Shown: positions 1 through 5,610 of the stretch, piece by piece
How the letters are laid out: every line of letters begins with the position of its first letter
How positions within the stretch are numbered: the first letter of the stretch is position 1
DNA from: Sulfolobus sp. UBA167
Lineage (GTDB): Archaea > Thermoproteota > Thermoprotei_A > Sulfolobales > Sulfolobaceae
Length of the DNA: 5,968 nt
Direction of reading: 5' to 3'
NCBI GenBank assembly: GCA_002495845.1
Contig: DAHF01000049.1
Location: forward strand, 1-5,968
Translations under genes and position numbers: made by a program
The notes under the pieces: generated by a model
Database searches by the model: none
What the model was told of the DNA's origin: nothing
Seen by the model: only the letters and a program-made list of their open reading frames with translations

Positions 1-177
1 TGAGAGATGTAATCCCGAATCGATGAGGGGAACCCTCGCAAGGCGGGGAGGAAGTCAGAATGTTCTCGTTTTGAAGAGATCTAGTCGAAAAGACCTTACT
101 GTGAAGTACCACACCCTCCATCGTAGCTTTACCGGGATGGTGAAGCAATGAAGCAGAATCCATGTGGAATAGTTCAC
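1..177 (+). mobile_element. Probable decayed right end of a TnpB (IS200/IS605-type) element
   Basis: No intact reading frame crosses this stretch. Frame 3 reads RDVIPNR then stop then GEPSQGGEEVRMFSF; frame 1 reads DEGNPRKAGRKSE. This glycine-, proline- and glutamate-rich style resembles C-terminal tails of Sulfolobales TnpB proteins, broken by stops and frameshifts. A small hairpin-like motif with a GCAA loop (33-51) resembles the one near 3013-3031. The stretch ends in TAGTTCAC (170-177), the same 8 bases that end the island at 3032-3039. A second imperfect hairpin pairs 112-119 with 135-142, 7 of 8 pairs. My reading is the 3' end of a tnpB gene plus its omega-RNA/right terminus, with the element body to the left of the window. 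The assignment rests on remembered family style and the shared terminus, not on an intact protein, so it is tentative. Confidence 0.4.
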
Positions 178-1124
178 TTTCGGTGGTTACTGGGCAAGTC
201 CTCTTGAATTTTCATGTCTTCATTTACAACTTTCTTTTGATCTTTTCTCACCTTCCCTTCATTGTATGTTATCATTGAGAACCCTATTGTCACTAGGAAG
301 ATGTATTCCATTAAGTGAAACCCGGTAATACCCAGGAATACGTCGCTCACCACTATGAAATAGCCCAAACCAGCCATGCTGTTCCTCCTCAAAGCCGTTA
401 CTACTGAGAGGTAAGTGGAAACGCTCAACAACACGAGGAATAGCCCTAAGTTATTTGGATTATTGAAGGAAATTCCATATACTGCAGAGAATGTCATATC
501 CATTATCATGAACATGAATCTGTTCGACTCAACCATGAAGTAAAGAGGCAAGAAAAGGAAGAGCGAAGGTAATGAAAGCAGGTACTTCAATACATCTCTC
601 TTGGTCTGCTTTCCCCATACCGCGAAGACCGCGAAAGTGGCCACGCTGAGCAAGAACATGTAAGTATACCCTGGATTGAACGTGAAATTCATGGAATCTA
701 TCGTTAATGCAGATACCATAGAGAAAGATATGAGGGCCAAAGTAGGGAGGAGAAGGAGAGTATCTAATCCTTTCCTTCTGAGGAAAGACTCTACTATTAC
801 TATAATTGAAACGGCTATGGCCAGTATAGTGAACGGAAGGGAATGGTTAAACACGGGGGAAATCACGTCAACGACTGCAAGCGGAATTAAGGACTTTATT
901 TTCCCTGACATCGCTAACGCGATGATGAATGAAGCCCCATATCCTAGATATATGCCTGCAGTTCCTAGGTATTCCATCGTCAGTTTACCAGGAATTGACA
1001 AAGGCAGGTAAGAGATGGGAAATATCACTTGGTAAAAGAACTGGAGAAAGAAAGCAACGAAAAGGAAGGCTGTATACCACTTTAGGTCTTTTTCAGAGAT
1101 CAATGAACTTAGCTCTAATTTCAC
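174..1124 (-). CDS. cbsB: Cytochrome b558/566 subunit B (CbsB), polytopic membrane protein
   Basis: A 316-residue, strongly hydrophobic protein with about nine to ten membrane segments, roughly at residues 17-36, 53-73, 77-93, 97-113, 121-141, 153-170, 180-198, 203-220, 225-245 and 251-288. A charged tail of about 28 residues follows. Size, hydrophobicity and position directly after cbsA match CbsB, the integral-membrane partner of the cytochrome b558/566 of Sulfolobus; its exact role is unknown. There are no obvious cofactor motifs. The start is GTG at 1124: an in-frame TGA lies just upstream (1137-1139), and AAGGTG at 1131-1136 and its flank gives a ribosome-binding site inside the preceding micro-ORF. 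The stop codon (174-176) lies within the TAGTTCAC terminus of the putative element, so the last few residues may have been replaced by an insertion. Identification depends mostly on context and topology. Confidence 0.78.
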   Translation of the reverse strand: MKLELSSLISEKDLKWYTAFLFVAFFLQFFYQVIFPISYLPLSIPGKLTMEYLGTAGIYLGYGASFIIALAMSGKIKSLIPLAVVDVISPVFNHSLPFTILAIAVSIIVIVESFLRRKGLDTLLLLPTLALISFSMVSALTIDSMNFTFNPGYTYMFLLSVATFAVFAVWGKQTKRDVLKYLLSLPSLFLFLPLYFMVESNRFMFMIMDMTFSAVYGISFNNPNNLGLFLVLLSVSTYLSVVTALRRNSMAGLGYFIVVSDVFLGITGFHLMEYIFLVTIGFSMITYNEGKVRKDQKKVVNEDMKIQEDLPSNHRK

Positions 1125-1125
1125 T

Positions 1126-1206
1126 TCAATGCACCTTCATATAGAGAAATGAAATTCCTATCCCAGCTACGATTATCCCGCTCATTATGACTATTGTCAA
1201 GAACAT
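1126..1206 (-). CDS. Micro-ORF: 26-residue single-span membrane protein between cbsA and cbsB
   Basis: Reading the minus strand from ATG at 1206 gives a 26-residue peptide, starting MFLTIVIMSGIIVAG and ending FLYMKVH before TGA at 1126-1128. Almost the whole chain (residues 2-22) is one hydrophobic segment with small residues (G10, A14, G15, G17), as in helix-packing subunits; a short basic end (K24, H26) follows. The start is 5 bases after the cbsA stop. It has a good ribosome-binding site, AGGTGA (around 1212-1217), overlapping the end of cbsA. The stop is one base from the GTG of cbsB, so the three frames look translationally coupled. It fills the only gap in the operon. Small single-helix subunits are common in respiratory cytochrome complexes, so an accessory subunit is plausible. 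It could instead be a leader that couples cbsB translation, or chance. I do not recognise a family. Confidence 0.55.
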   Translation of the reverse strand: MFLTIVIMSGIIVAGIGISFLYMKVH

Positions 1207-1211
1207 TTAGG

Positions 1212-2561
1212 TCACCTTCTATACATTACCCATATTATCCCAAGCCCCACTAAGGAGACTACTACGCCAGCTATTGTTACATCCATGACCAATGGGTTTA
1301 TGCTAACTATTGGAGGTGCAGGAGGAGATGATAGGTCGCTCAGGGATAGTTGCAGGAATGACGACGTTATGCTCTTGTCAAAGAGCGTCTCACCTTCCTT
1401 TCCTTGCCATGCGGCGAAAGCTACGTAGTATGTCTTCCCTGTGGTTATGTTAGGCATGTATTCAGAGTAATTTGATGGTACAGCCAAAGGTCTAACGTAT
1501 TCCACGGTCCAATATCCATCGGAGTAAGTGGCCCCTGTCTTTATGAAGAATAAGCTACCCTCCAGTCCAGAGCTCTTCACTGGTGCGTACCAGATCCCTG
1601 AGCAGTCAACCTCGTACATGTCTGTGTTGTTAGTGTAGAGCGGAACTGCGAATCCCTGTCCGTTGTCCACGTACGGGAGTCCAGTCAAGCTTTTGTTCTC
1701 CCATAAGTTAGCCTTGAAGGCAGGGTCGCTGTCGTTGTTCCATGTCGCACCAGAGACCCACATCCATATGTTTGCCGAACCGCCTACTTGTTTTAGTGAG
1801 CCACCGGCGTAAGTGAAGTTCATCCCGTCAAAATTCTGACCCGCGAATTTACCGCCTATATGCATTCCGTCCATGGATGGAGTTCCAGAGCCCATGTACC
1901 ACATCATTGCAACCCTATCTGGATAGTACCAAGTGGAATTAGTGTAATATCCGTAAAACAATCCGGAGTTATACAAAATCCTTTCTATGGGTCTAAGAGA
2001 GTGATAGAAAAGAATAGTTCCGTTGCTCAACACTTGGATTTGGCTACCGTTAGGCATGCCTACGGAAAGCCCGTCGTATGAGAGAAATAACCTTCCAGTC
2101 TCCTGTTTTCCGTTTACTATGGTGTAATACGAAGTATAGTTAGACATTACGTCATACTTAGCACCAGGGGTTATCTCAATGATCCTGAAAAGACCTGGTC
2201 CAGAAGCTGACGGGTCTATGCCGGCAGCTGCGGCCGACCAAGCCCCAAAAGCGGGATTCGGAGCTTGCCATTTCACCAATACCATGATGTCGCTCCCGTT
2301 CCAAGCTGCCTTGACCATGATGTTGTGGGTTAGACCTGATGTAGGCGCGTTGGGGATGTTTGCAGACAATGATAAGTTAGTCCAAGGGATGTTATTCCAG
2401 AACGACTCTGTCCCCGGCGCTTTGAGGTTAGCCGATCCAACCTCTTTATAAACAGTGATTTGGGAAGACGTCTGTGCCATTGGCACGTTCATGAAACTCA
2501 TAAGGAGGGAAATGAGGGAAACTATCAAGATAATGGAAAATACACCTTTGATTTTCCTCAA
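1212..2561 (-). CDS. cbsA: Cytochrome b558/566 subunit A (CbsA), glycosylated extracytoplasmic heme b protein
   Basis: A 449-residue protein with an N-terminal signal segment (residues about 7-29, basic start MRKIK, hydrophobic core, then AQT), a large exported domain, and a C-terminal anchor (about 425-446) followed by MYRR. The domain belongs to the ethylbenzene-dehydrogenase gamma-like / CBM9-like heme fold: see [12 protein letters not shown] near 348-359 and the [11 protein letters not shown] to KSITSSF stretch at 381-402. Candidate axial heme ligands are methionines in RVAMMWYM (216-223) and nearby H234 or H79; this is inference. There are twelve N-glycosylation sequons (N62, 88, 141, 171, 180, 208, 248, 276, 289, 311, 364, 371), agreeing with the known heavy glycosylation of Sulfolobus CbsA. 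The start is TTG at 2561. An in-frame TGA sits at 2568-2570, GGTGA (2568-2572) lies 6 bases upstream of the TTG, and the nearby ATG frame stops at once. It is thought to be an external electron carrier in the respiratory chain; donor and acceptor are not settled. Confidence 0.87.
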   Translation of the reverse strand: MRKIKGVFSIILIVSLISLLMSFMNVPMAQTSSQITVYKEVGSANLKAPGTESFWNNIPWTNLSLSANIPNAPTSGLTHNIMVKAAWNGSDIMVLVKWQAPNPAFGAWSAAAAGIDPSASGPGLFRIIEITPGAKYDVMSNYTSYYTIVNGKQETGRLFLSYDGLSVGMPNGSQIQVLSNGTILFYHSLRPIERILYNSGLFYGYYTNSTWYYPDRVAMMWYMGSGTPSMDGMHIGGKFAGQNFDGMNFTYAGGSLKQVGGSANIWMWVSGATWNNDSDPAFKANLWENKSLTGLPYVDNGQGFAVPLYTNNTDMYEVDCSGIWYAPVKSSGLEGSLFFIKTGATYSDGYWTVEYVRPLAVPSNYSEYMPNITTGKTYYVAFAAWQGKEGETLFDKSITSSFLQLSLSDLSSPPAPPIVSINPLVMDVTIAGVVVSLVGLGIIWVMYRR

Positions 2562-2567
2562 CTCATG

Positions 2568-2572
2568 TCACC
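2568..2572 (-). promoter_or_regulatory. Ribosome-binding site that fixes the TTG start of cbsA
   Basis: On the minus strand GGTGA matches the archaeal 16S 3' end and sits 6 bases from the TTG at 2561. Its last three bases are also the in-frame TGA that rules out any longer N-terminus. Confidence 0.7.
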
Positions 2573-2634
2573 GTGAAGATTTATGGTTCACAACAATTAA
2601 GCGTGAGACGTTGGACTCATTGACATTATTTACT

Positions 2635-2644
2635 CTTTTTTATA
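2635..2644 (-). promoter_or_regulatory. Probable TATA box of the cbsA operon
   Basis: The minus strand reads TATAAAAAAG here. Counting about 26 bases from its centre puts transcription start near 2614 and leaves a leader of roughly 50 bases, in keeping with the ribosome-binding site in front of cbsA. A second candidate, TATAAAAATAGG at 2675-2686, lies 40 bases further upstream and would start near 2660; either or both could be used. Confidence 0.5.
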
Positions 2645-2781
2645 ACAAGGGCGAAAATGGCCTCTAATTGATTTTCCTATTTTTATACTAAAGGAAGATC
2701 TATAAATAAAGACATTTTAAGCAAGAATGTAACTTGTATTTCTAATAATGTGACATTAAATCCTCTTTACTTGATGGGGGT

Positions 2782-2823
2782 TAAGGGGCAAAGTACCTTC
2801 CACAAATGATGGATAGCCCCTTA
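2782..2823. repeat. Perfect 8-bp inverted repeat with 26-base spacer
   Basis: TAAGGGGC at 2782-2789 is the exact inverse complement of GCCCCTTA at 2816-2823. The right arm is followed by TAGTTTTTA, a T-run. It lies in the non-coding gap, just left of the GC-rich island. It may be a left-end hairpin of a deleted element, a terminator-like stem, or an operator pair. Nothing distinguishes these by eye. Confidence 0.4.
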
Positions 2824-2831
2824 TAGTTTTT

Positions 2832-2906
2832 ATGCTATACAAAAAAATTCTAGACCGAGGCTTGGCTGGGTCAGCACTAGGGGGAACTTACGCTGTGGAG
2901 AGTTGA
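2832..2906 (+). pseudogene. Fragment of the C-terminal end of a tnpB-like transposon protein
   Basis: The plus strand can be read ATG to TGA for 24 residues, MLYKK followed by ILDRGLAGSALGG and TYAVES. The ILDRGL...AVES pattern resembles the stretch after the zinc finger in archaeal TnpB proteins, where a basic helix ends and a 'PVE/AVE' segment follows. After the TGA the same frame continues PSVTTRITERFRSLKLRCG then stop, in keeping with a longer tail interrupted by mutation. Everything upstream (catalytic RuvC residues, zinc-finger cysteines) is missing, so this is at most a remnant. I recognise it by style and by the adjoining terminus, not by a decisive motif. Confidence 0.4.
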
Positions 2907-3039
2907 CCCTCCGTAACGACACGGATCACAGAACGGTTCCGTTCATTGAAACTCCGCTGTGGATGAAGGGGGATCGAGGTCACTCTGAGAAGGAAAATCG
3001 CGAGGTGGGATGCCCCGTCCGCGAGGCGAGGTAGTTCAC
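2842..3039 (+). mobile_element. GC-rich structured island: likely TnpB element right end / omega-RNA remnant
   Basis: This stretch is clearly richer in G+C than both flanks and contains several stems. TCCGT (2910-2914) pairs with ACGGA (2921-2925), and an outer CTGTG/CACAG pair (2893-2897 with 2927-2931) encloses it. GAACGG/CCGTTC (2931-2944) is a perfect inverted repeat around TT. A terminal hairpin runs 3013-3031 with a GCGA loop. The island ends GGTAGTTCAC, the kind of terminus seen at right ends of Sulfolobales orfB elements, where the 3' end of tnpB doubles as the guide (omega) RNA scaffold. No intact gene remains. If still transcribed it would be an orphan guide-like RNA with a guide starting after 3039. 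It could alternatively be an unrelated structured RNA; it did not fit SRP, RNase P or 5S RNA landmarks I know. Confidence 0.42.
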
Positions 3040-3191
3040 AACCTGTACACACAACGCATAAGCTCTGATGAAAACGTTAGATAGATGAGTCAGAAAAAGT
3101 TATGTAAAAAGCTAATAATATATAGATCTAATAATGTAAATCTAATTCTTTTTCTCTGTTTTTACGATCTAAACAAAGTTAAGCTCATTTC
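3040..3191. other. AT-rich intergenic stretch upstream of the regulator gene
   Basis: No gene is visible. The stretch holds a TATA-like AATAATATATAG (3114-3125), a palindromic TAGATCTA (3123-3130), a repeated TCTAAT, a pyrimidine tract (3146-3163) that could end transcription from the left, and the AAACAAAGTTA motif (3171-3181) that recurs after the next gene. Confidence 0.45.
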
Positions 3192-3782
3192 ATGATGCGA
3201 CCATATTATCTTTATATTAAAAAATTTAAGGTAATAATTCCATTAAAAGCTATGTGCATATTTTTCACGGATAAGATAGAGAGGCCCTTTAATGCTGATA
3301 AAATAGTAATGCTTAACATGAAGGAGTTCTCCAAGTTGGGCCGCGAGAACGTAATCAAGGTAATAGCGAGAGAAAGGCCTTCGGAGATGAGCAAAAGCTA
3401 TTATTATTTCACCCTAAATAAGCTCAAACTTCTTGGGCTCATAAAGGACAACAGTATCTCCTTTAAGGCAGTTATACCGATCACGAAAGTCATGAAGGAT
3501 TCCCATCCGAAAGGTATACTTTACGTTAGTGAAAGGAAGGACTTAATATACATAAACCTTGAGGTCGAAAATGGAACACATTGCATTAACTGTATTTTAA
3601 AAGAGGACTGTCTCTACGCCGTTAAAACAATAGCTAAGGAAACGGACATAAAGTTAAGGAGGGAGAGCTTGAGACAAGCTTGGGAGGAATTGATAGAGGA
3701 GGCATTCAAAAGGGTAGTTACTAACGCAGTATCTATCGACGTTCCAATCTCTCAAACTGATCTAGTTAAAGAGTCAAGTTAA
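3192..3782 (+). CDS. Putative winged-helix transcriptional regulator with a His-Cys motif
   Basis: A 196-residue protein I cannot assign to a named family. Residues about 43-85 look like a winged helix: helical KEFSKLGRENVIKVIARE, a SEMSKS turn, a recognition-like YYYFTLNKLKLLGLI, then short strands. Residues 130-140 carry H130, C131, C134 and C140 (HCxxCx5C), which could bind zinc or an iron-sulfur cluster. A charged helix follows (about 155-177). The start is uncertain. ATG 3192/3195 has no ribosome-binding site, and residues 3-19 are encoded by unusually AT-rich sequence that includes a TATA-like TTTATATTAA (3211-3220). ATG at 3252 (residue 21) is a serious alternative. The gene is divergent from cbsA, across the remnant island, and has lower G+C than its neighbours. 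A role in regulating the cbs genes is a guess from position only. Confidence 0.6.
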   Translation: MMRPYYLYIKKFKVIIPLKAMCIFFTDKIERPFNADKIVMLNMKEFSKLGRENVIKVIARERPSEMSKSYYYFTLNKLKLLGLIKDNSISFKAVIPITKVMKDSHPKGILYVSERKDLIYINLEVENGTHCINCILKEDCLYAVKTIAKETDIKLRRESLRQAWEELIEEAFKRVVTNAVSIDVPISQTDLVKESS

Positions 3783-3806
3783 CGTTCAAACAAAGTTAGT
3801 TCATTA

Positions 3807-3814
3807 TTTTTTTT
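3807..3814 (+). terminator. T-run terminator after the regulator gene
   Basis: Eight consecutive T residues lie 25 bases past the stop codon, without a strong stem. This is the usual form of archaeal intrinsic termination, and it lies before the promoter of the next gene. Confidence 0.5.
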
Positions 3815-3835
3815 AACAGAGTTAAAAACACCGTA

Positions 3836-3844
3836 ATTTAAATA
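3836..3844 (+). promoter_or_regulatory. TATA box of a leaderless promoter for the U32 operon
   Basis: ATTTAAATA is centred at 3840, 26 bases before the ATG at 3866. In Sulfolobales that spacing puts the transcript start on or next to the start codon. No ribosome-binding site precedes the ATG, which agrees with a leaderless mRNA for the first gene of the operon. Confidence 0.65.
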
Positions 3845-3865
3845 TTAGCTATCAGATAAAAGCTT

Positions 3866-4981
3866 ATGAGACTTGTTGTAGGTACGAACTTCGATGATTC
3901 CTTATTAGAGAATATAGGAAGTTTTCCGGTCAAATACTTGTTTGGGAGCGAAACGAAAACTGTCACCGGTCATGGGAGGGCGTCCTTCGTTCTGCCTAAC
4001 GTGGACAGGGAGAGGCTGAAGACTCACGTTTCCATAGCACATGAAAAGGGGATCAAGTTTCTGTATACCATGAATACGGCTACCCTTGAAGGGAAAGAGT
4101 ACTCTGAGAAGTACGTGAACAAGGTCATGGAGGAAGTGAATTCCTTAGCTGATATAGTGGACGGTTTCATCGTAGCTTTGCCCGTCCTCATTTCGCACAT
4201 TAAGAGGGAACATCCAGATATGGAAATTTCGGTCTCATCATACTCCAGGGTATATAATGTGAGGGAGGCTGAAGAGTACTACATGATGGGGGCAAACACT
4301 GTCATAGCCCACGAGGACGTGAACAGGAACTTCAGGGTGTTGAAGGAAATGAGGAAGTTCGTGGACGTTGAGGTCATCACCAACAACTCCTGCCTCTGGG
4401 GGTGTCCCTATAGGAGGACTCATGACTTGGTATCGTCCATGACGTCAAGGGAAGGTCAAGAGAGTAAGGTCTGGTTCGAGTATCCAATACTCTTGTGTGC
4501 AACCGATGTGAGGAACGACTTGAACAACTTGATAAGGATGAGATGGATCAGACCGGAAGACCTCCGTTTCTATGAGGAAATAGGGATCGACAGGTTCAAG
4601 ATAGCCGGTAGGAACAAGAGCACTGAATGGATCACGCGCGCAGTTAAGGCTTACTCTGAGAGGAGGTATGAAGGAAACCTCTTGGACATTGTAAGCTACC
4701 CACAAGGCAGGGCTGTGCCCAAGGTAATGAGGAAAGTGGGAGGCCCATCGTTTTACGACGTCTTAGAGAAGGTTAAGATAGATAACAGCGAGTTTCCCGA
4801 AAGGTGGTTGAACTTCTTCAAGTACAACGAATGTGAGAGCAAGAGGTGCGAAGACTGTAGATATTGTGACATTATAGCGGAGAGGGTCTTAAAGGTGGAA
4901 GGAGAGAGACCTAAGGATAGAGTTAAAGCGCCTTTGGAGCTGATTCCGAGGTTTGAAAATGAGGATACTGCAAGTAATTAA
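3866..4981 (+). CDS. U32 'peptidase' family protein, probable iron-sulfur enzyme
   Basis: A 371-residue protein with the layout of the U32 family. There is an N-terminal barrel-like part with a strand-helix rhythm (e.g. [10 protein letters not shown] at 62-71, [11 protein letters not shown] at 121-131, [13 protein letters not shown] at 142-154). A cysteine region follows (C176, C180, C211), and then the family-like [23 protein letters not shown] (248-270). Characterised U32 proteins (UbiU/UbiV, RlhA, TrhP) use a 4Fe-4S cluster for oxygen-independent hydroxylation of quinone precursors, rRNA or tRNA; true proteolysis is doubtful for many. The classic U32 signature is not evident, so this is a divergent branch. 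The C-terminus adds C323, C328, C331 and C334 (Cx4Cx2Cx2C), which could hold a second cluster. It heads an operon from a leaderless promoter. Substrate unknown. Confidence 0.72.
   Translation: MRLVVGTNFDDSLLENIGSFPVKYLFGSETKTVTGHGRASFVLPNVDRERLKTHVSIAHEKGIKFLYTMNTATLEGKEYSEKYVNKVMEEVNSLADIVDGFIVALPVLISHIKREHPDMEISVSSYSRVYNVREAEEYYMMGANTVIAHEDVNRNFRVLKEMRKFVDVEVITNNSCLWGCPYRRTHDLVSSMTSREGQESKVWFEYPILLCATDVRNDLNNLIRMRWIRPEDLRFYEEIGIDRFKIAGRNKSTEWITRAVKAYSERRYEGNLLDIVSYPQGRAVPKVMRKVGGPSFYDVLEKVKIDNSEFPERWLNFFKYNECESKRCEDCRYCDIIAERVLKVEGERPKDRVKAPLELIPRFENEDTASN
4948..4952 (+). promoter_or_regulatory. Ribosome-binding site deciding the start of the MBL-fold gene
   Basis: GAGGT lies 6 bases before ATG 4959, inside the U32 coding region. 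It supports this ATG over the in-frame TTG at 4953, which is too close to the site. Confidence 0.6.
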
Positions 4982-5606
4982 GCTCAAGGAGAAGGGTTTC
5001 TTCGGAAGGGAGCTCATGCACAACGTTGTAGTAGTGACTGACGAGGATGGAACAACAATGGTAGACACGAGCCTACCGGAAAACTTTGACTTGTTGGTCA
5101 GACGGCTTAAGGAAATTAACCTCTCCTTGGAGGATGTATCGAAGATAATTCTCACTCATTCCCATCCAGACCACATCGGAAACGCCGAGGAAATCAGGAG
5201 GACATCACATGCTAAAATTTATGCTCACAAAGAGGAAAACTTCGTTCCCCATGATTTCAACTTGAGCTATGAAGAGGTGAACAAGGAGATGCCAGTTTCA
5301 CGTGAAGAGTTCTATCATACCTTGAGTCGAATTAACCAAATCAAATTGGAAGTCCCCAGAATTGACGTGAAGCTCAGAGGAGGAGAAGAGATCTCTGGTT
5401 TCAAAGTCCTCCATACTCCAGGTCACACCCCTGGTCACATAGCTCTGTTCGACGGGGAGAACCTAGTGACAGGTGACGCGGTTAGGGCAGATGGTGGCTT
5501 GTTGCCCCCTTTGAGTTTCTTCAACTGGAACAACGAGATGGCATTGAAGTCTTTCAGTTTCCTCACCTCTCTTCCATACAAGAGGGTGATTCCTTATCAC
5601 GGGTGA
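4959..5606 (+). CDS. Metallo-beta-lactamase-fold hydrolase
   Basis: A 215-residue protein from ATG 4959. It has the full MBL metal-ligand set: THSHPDH (H67, H69, D71, H72), HTPGHTPGH with H156 as the likely ligand, GDAV (D173) and the closing PYHG (H214). These predict a dinuclear zinc or iron hydrolase of the glyoxalase-II-like branch; a thioesterase, lactonase or phosphodiesterase role cannot be told apart. The protein ends one residue after the last ligand, so the usual C-terminal extension is absent. It overlaps the U32 gene by 23 bases, and its stop codon lies inside the GGTGAT in front of the next gene, so the three are surely co-transcribed. An in-frame TTG at 4953 would add two residues. 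The family is certain; the substrate is unknown. Confidence 0.85.
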   Translation: MRILQVIKLKEKGFFGRELMHNVVVVTDEDGTTMVDTSLPENFDLLVRRLKEINLSLEDVSKIILTHSHPDHIGNAEEIRRTSHAKIYAHKEENFVPHDFNLSYEEVNKEMPVSREEFYHTLSRINQIKLEVPRIDVKLRGGEEISGFKVLHTPGHTPGHIALFDGENLVTGDAVRADGGLLPPLSFFNWNNEMALKSFSFLTSLPYKRVIPYHG

Positions 5607-5610
5607 TACC

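Noticed and set aside
676..1144. Plus-strand open frames opposite cbsB
   Set aside because: They are antisense to a clear membrane protein gene, have no ribosome-binding site or domain pattern, and follow from its codon use.
2604..2619. TGAG...CTCA palindrome in the cbsA leader as an operator
   Set aside because: Arms of only four bases with an eight-base spacer are expected by chance.
1860..2667. Plus-strand open frames opposite cbsA and its leader
   Set aside because: They are shadows of cbsA with improbable composition; the last one runs over the cbsA promoter without any start signal.
2697..2708. TATA-like CTATAAATAAAG on the plus strand as a gene promoter
   Set aside because: No open frame follows: the nearby ATGs are stopped at once. 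It could only drive the non-coding island, which is not shown.
2842..3039. SRP RNA, RNase P RNA or 5S rRNA
   Set aside because: I looked for the SRP helix 8 GGAA loop, RNase P conserved regions and 5S landmarks; none fits, whereas the end looks like an element terminus.
1..3191. CRISPR array or tRNA genes in the non-coding parts
   Set aside because: No regularly spaced direct repeats and no cloverleaf-like sequence were seen.
4238..5155. Minus-strand open frames opposite the U32 and MBL genes
   Set aside because: The plus-strand genes show conserved motifs; these frames have no recognisable product.
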